This document shows, piece after piece, positions 6,320-6,471 of a DNA stretch of 6,471 nt; within the stretch, counting starts at the first letter, position 1, and each line of letters opens with the position of its first letter. Source of the stretch: Halothiobacillus neapolitanus (lineage in GTDB: Bacteria; Pseudomonadota; Gammaproteobacteria; Halothiobacillales; Halothiobacillaceae); the NCBI GenBank assembly GCA_020722165.1, contig DYLI01000092.1, positions 1 through 6,471 on the forward strand. The letters run 5' to 3'. Both the position numbers and the translations under genes were made by a program. Under the pieces are notes generated by a model. That model worked only from the letters and a program-made list of their open reading frames with translations, searched no databases and was not told the origin of the DNA.

Positions 6320-6471
6320 CTACTGTTGACACACCGGGCAATAAAAACTACGTCTTTGCGCTTGGGTGAGGTGTTCAATCGGCGTGCTGCAAATACGACA
6401 CGGTTCACCGCTGCGTCCGTACACGTTGAGCGTTTGTTGGAAGTAGCCGGGGCGGCCTTCGGGGCTGATAA
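6320..6471 (-). CDS. mutM: Formamidopyrimidine-DNA glycosylase, C-terminal fragment (partial)
   Basis: Only the last 49 codons and the TAG stop are in the window; the gene continues past the right edge. This base-excision repair enzyme removes 8-oxoguanine and formamidopyrimidines and nicks the abasic site. The visible part includes GRPGYFQQTLNVYGRSGEPC and the C-terminal zinc finger, C-x-x-C (CRIC) then C-x-x-C (CPVC) with 16 residues between. The DNA-contacting arginine lies in the AQRRSFYC stretch. The end CQQ closely matches the usual Fpg terminus. Nei is less likely because GYFQQ..VYGR.GEPC is an Fpg hallmark. The gene is convergent with mazG, with 105 nt between the stops, mostly the palindromic repeat. 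Confidence 0.93.
   Translation of the reverse strand, partial: ISPEGRPGYFQQTLNVYGRSGEPCRICSTPIEHLTQAQRRSFYCPVCQQ

Overview
The window is a dense, ordinary-looking chromosomal segment of a Gram-negative bacterium of the phylum Pseudomonadota. The best guess is a betaproteobacterium of the Nitrosomonadales type. The guess rests on the dacA-ybeD-lipB-lipA gene order shared by beta- and gammaproteobacteria, a DUF4124 periplasmic protein (common in those classes), a tandem-domain MazG and a full-length bacterial-type ProRS. The class-level assignment is inference; no rRNA or other phylogenetic marker was compared.

Left part (1-1537, minus strand): three genes read right to left. They are an exported DUF4124 protein with a strong ribosome binding site, a macrophage migration inhibitory factor (MIF)-like tautomerase starting 5 nt after the DUF4124 stop, and proS (prolyl-tRNA synthetase). 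proS is cut off by the left window edge after 232 codons. The three look like one transcription unit.

Middle and right (1676-6214, plus strand): a 138-bp divergent intergenic region separates the left unit from a six-gene run. The run is dacA-type D,D-carboxypeptidase, ybeD (DUF493), lipB (octanoyltransferase), lipA (lipoyl synthase), a NERD-domain protein and mazG (NTP pyrophosphohydrolase). lipB/lipA overlap by 4 nt. The NERD gene starts 5 nt after the lipA stop, and NERD/mazG overlap by 20 nt, so the lipB-to-mazG stretch is probably translationally coupled. LipB and LipA are the two consecutive steps of lipoate cofactor assembly, DacA trims peptidoglycan stem peptides in the periplasm, and MazG hydrolyses non-canonical or excess NTPs.

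Right end (6210-6471): a 102-bp element with 22-nt imperfect terminal inverted repeats contains the mazG stop codon and fills most of the gap to the convergent mutM (Fpg) gene. Only the last 49 codons of mutM, including the zinc finger, are in the window.

No stretch over 300 bases lacks a gene. No tRNA, rRNA, CRISPR array, transposase or phage gene was seen. I did not find a convincing new multi-gene system. The points most worth a second look are the MIF homologue in the proS unit, the NERD protein with an E-x-Q in place of E-x-K at its predicted active site, and the palindromic repeat that supplies the mazG stop.
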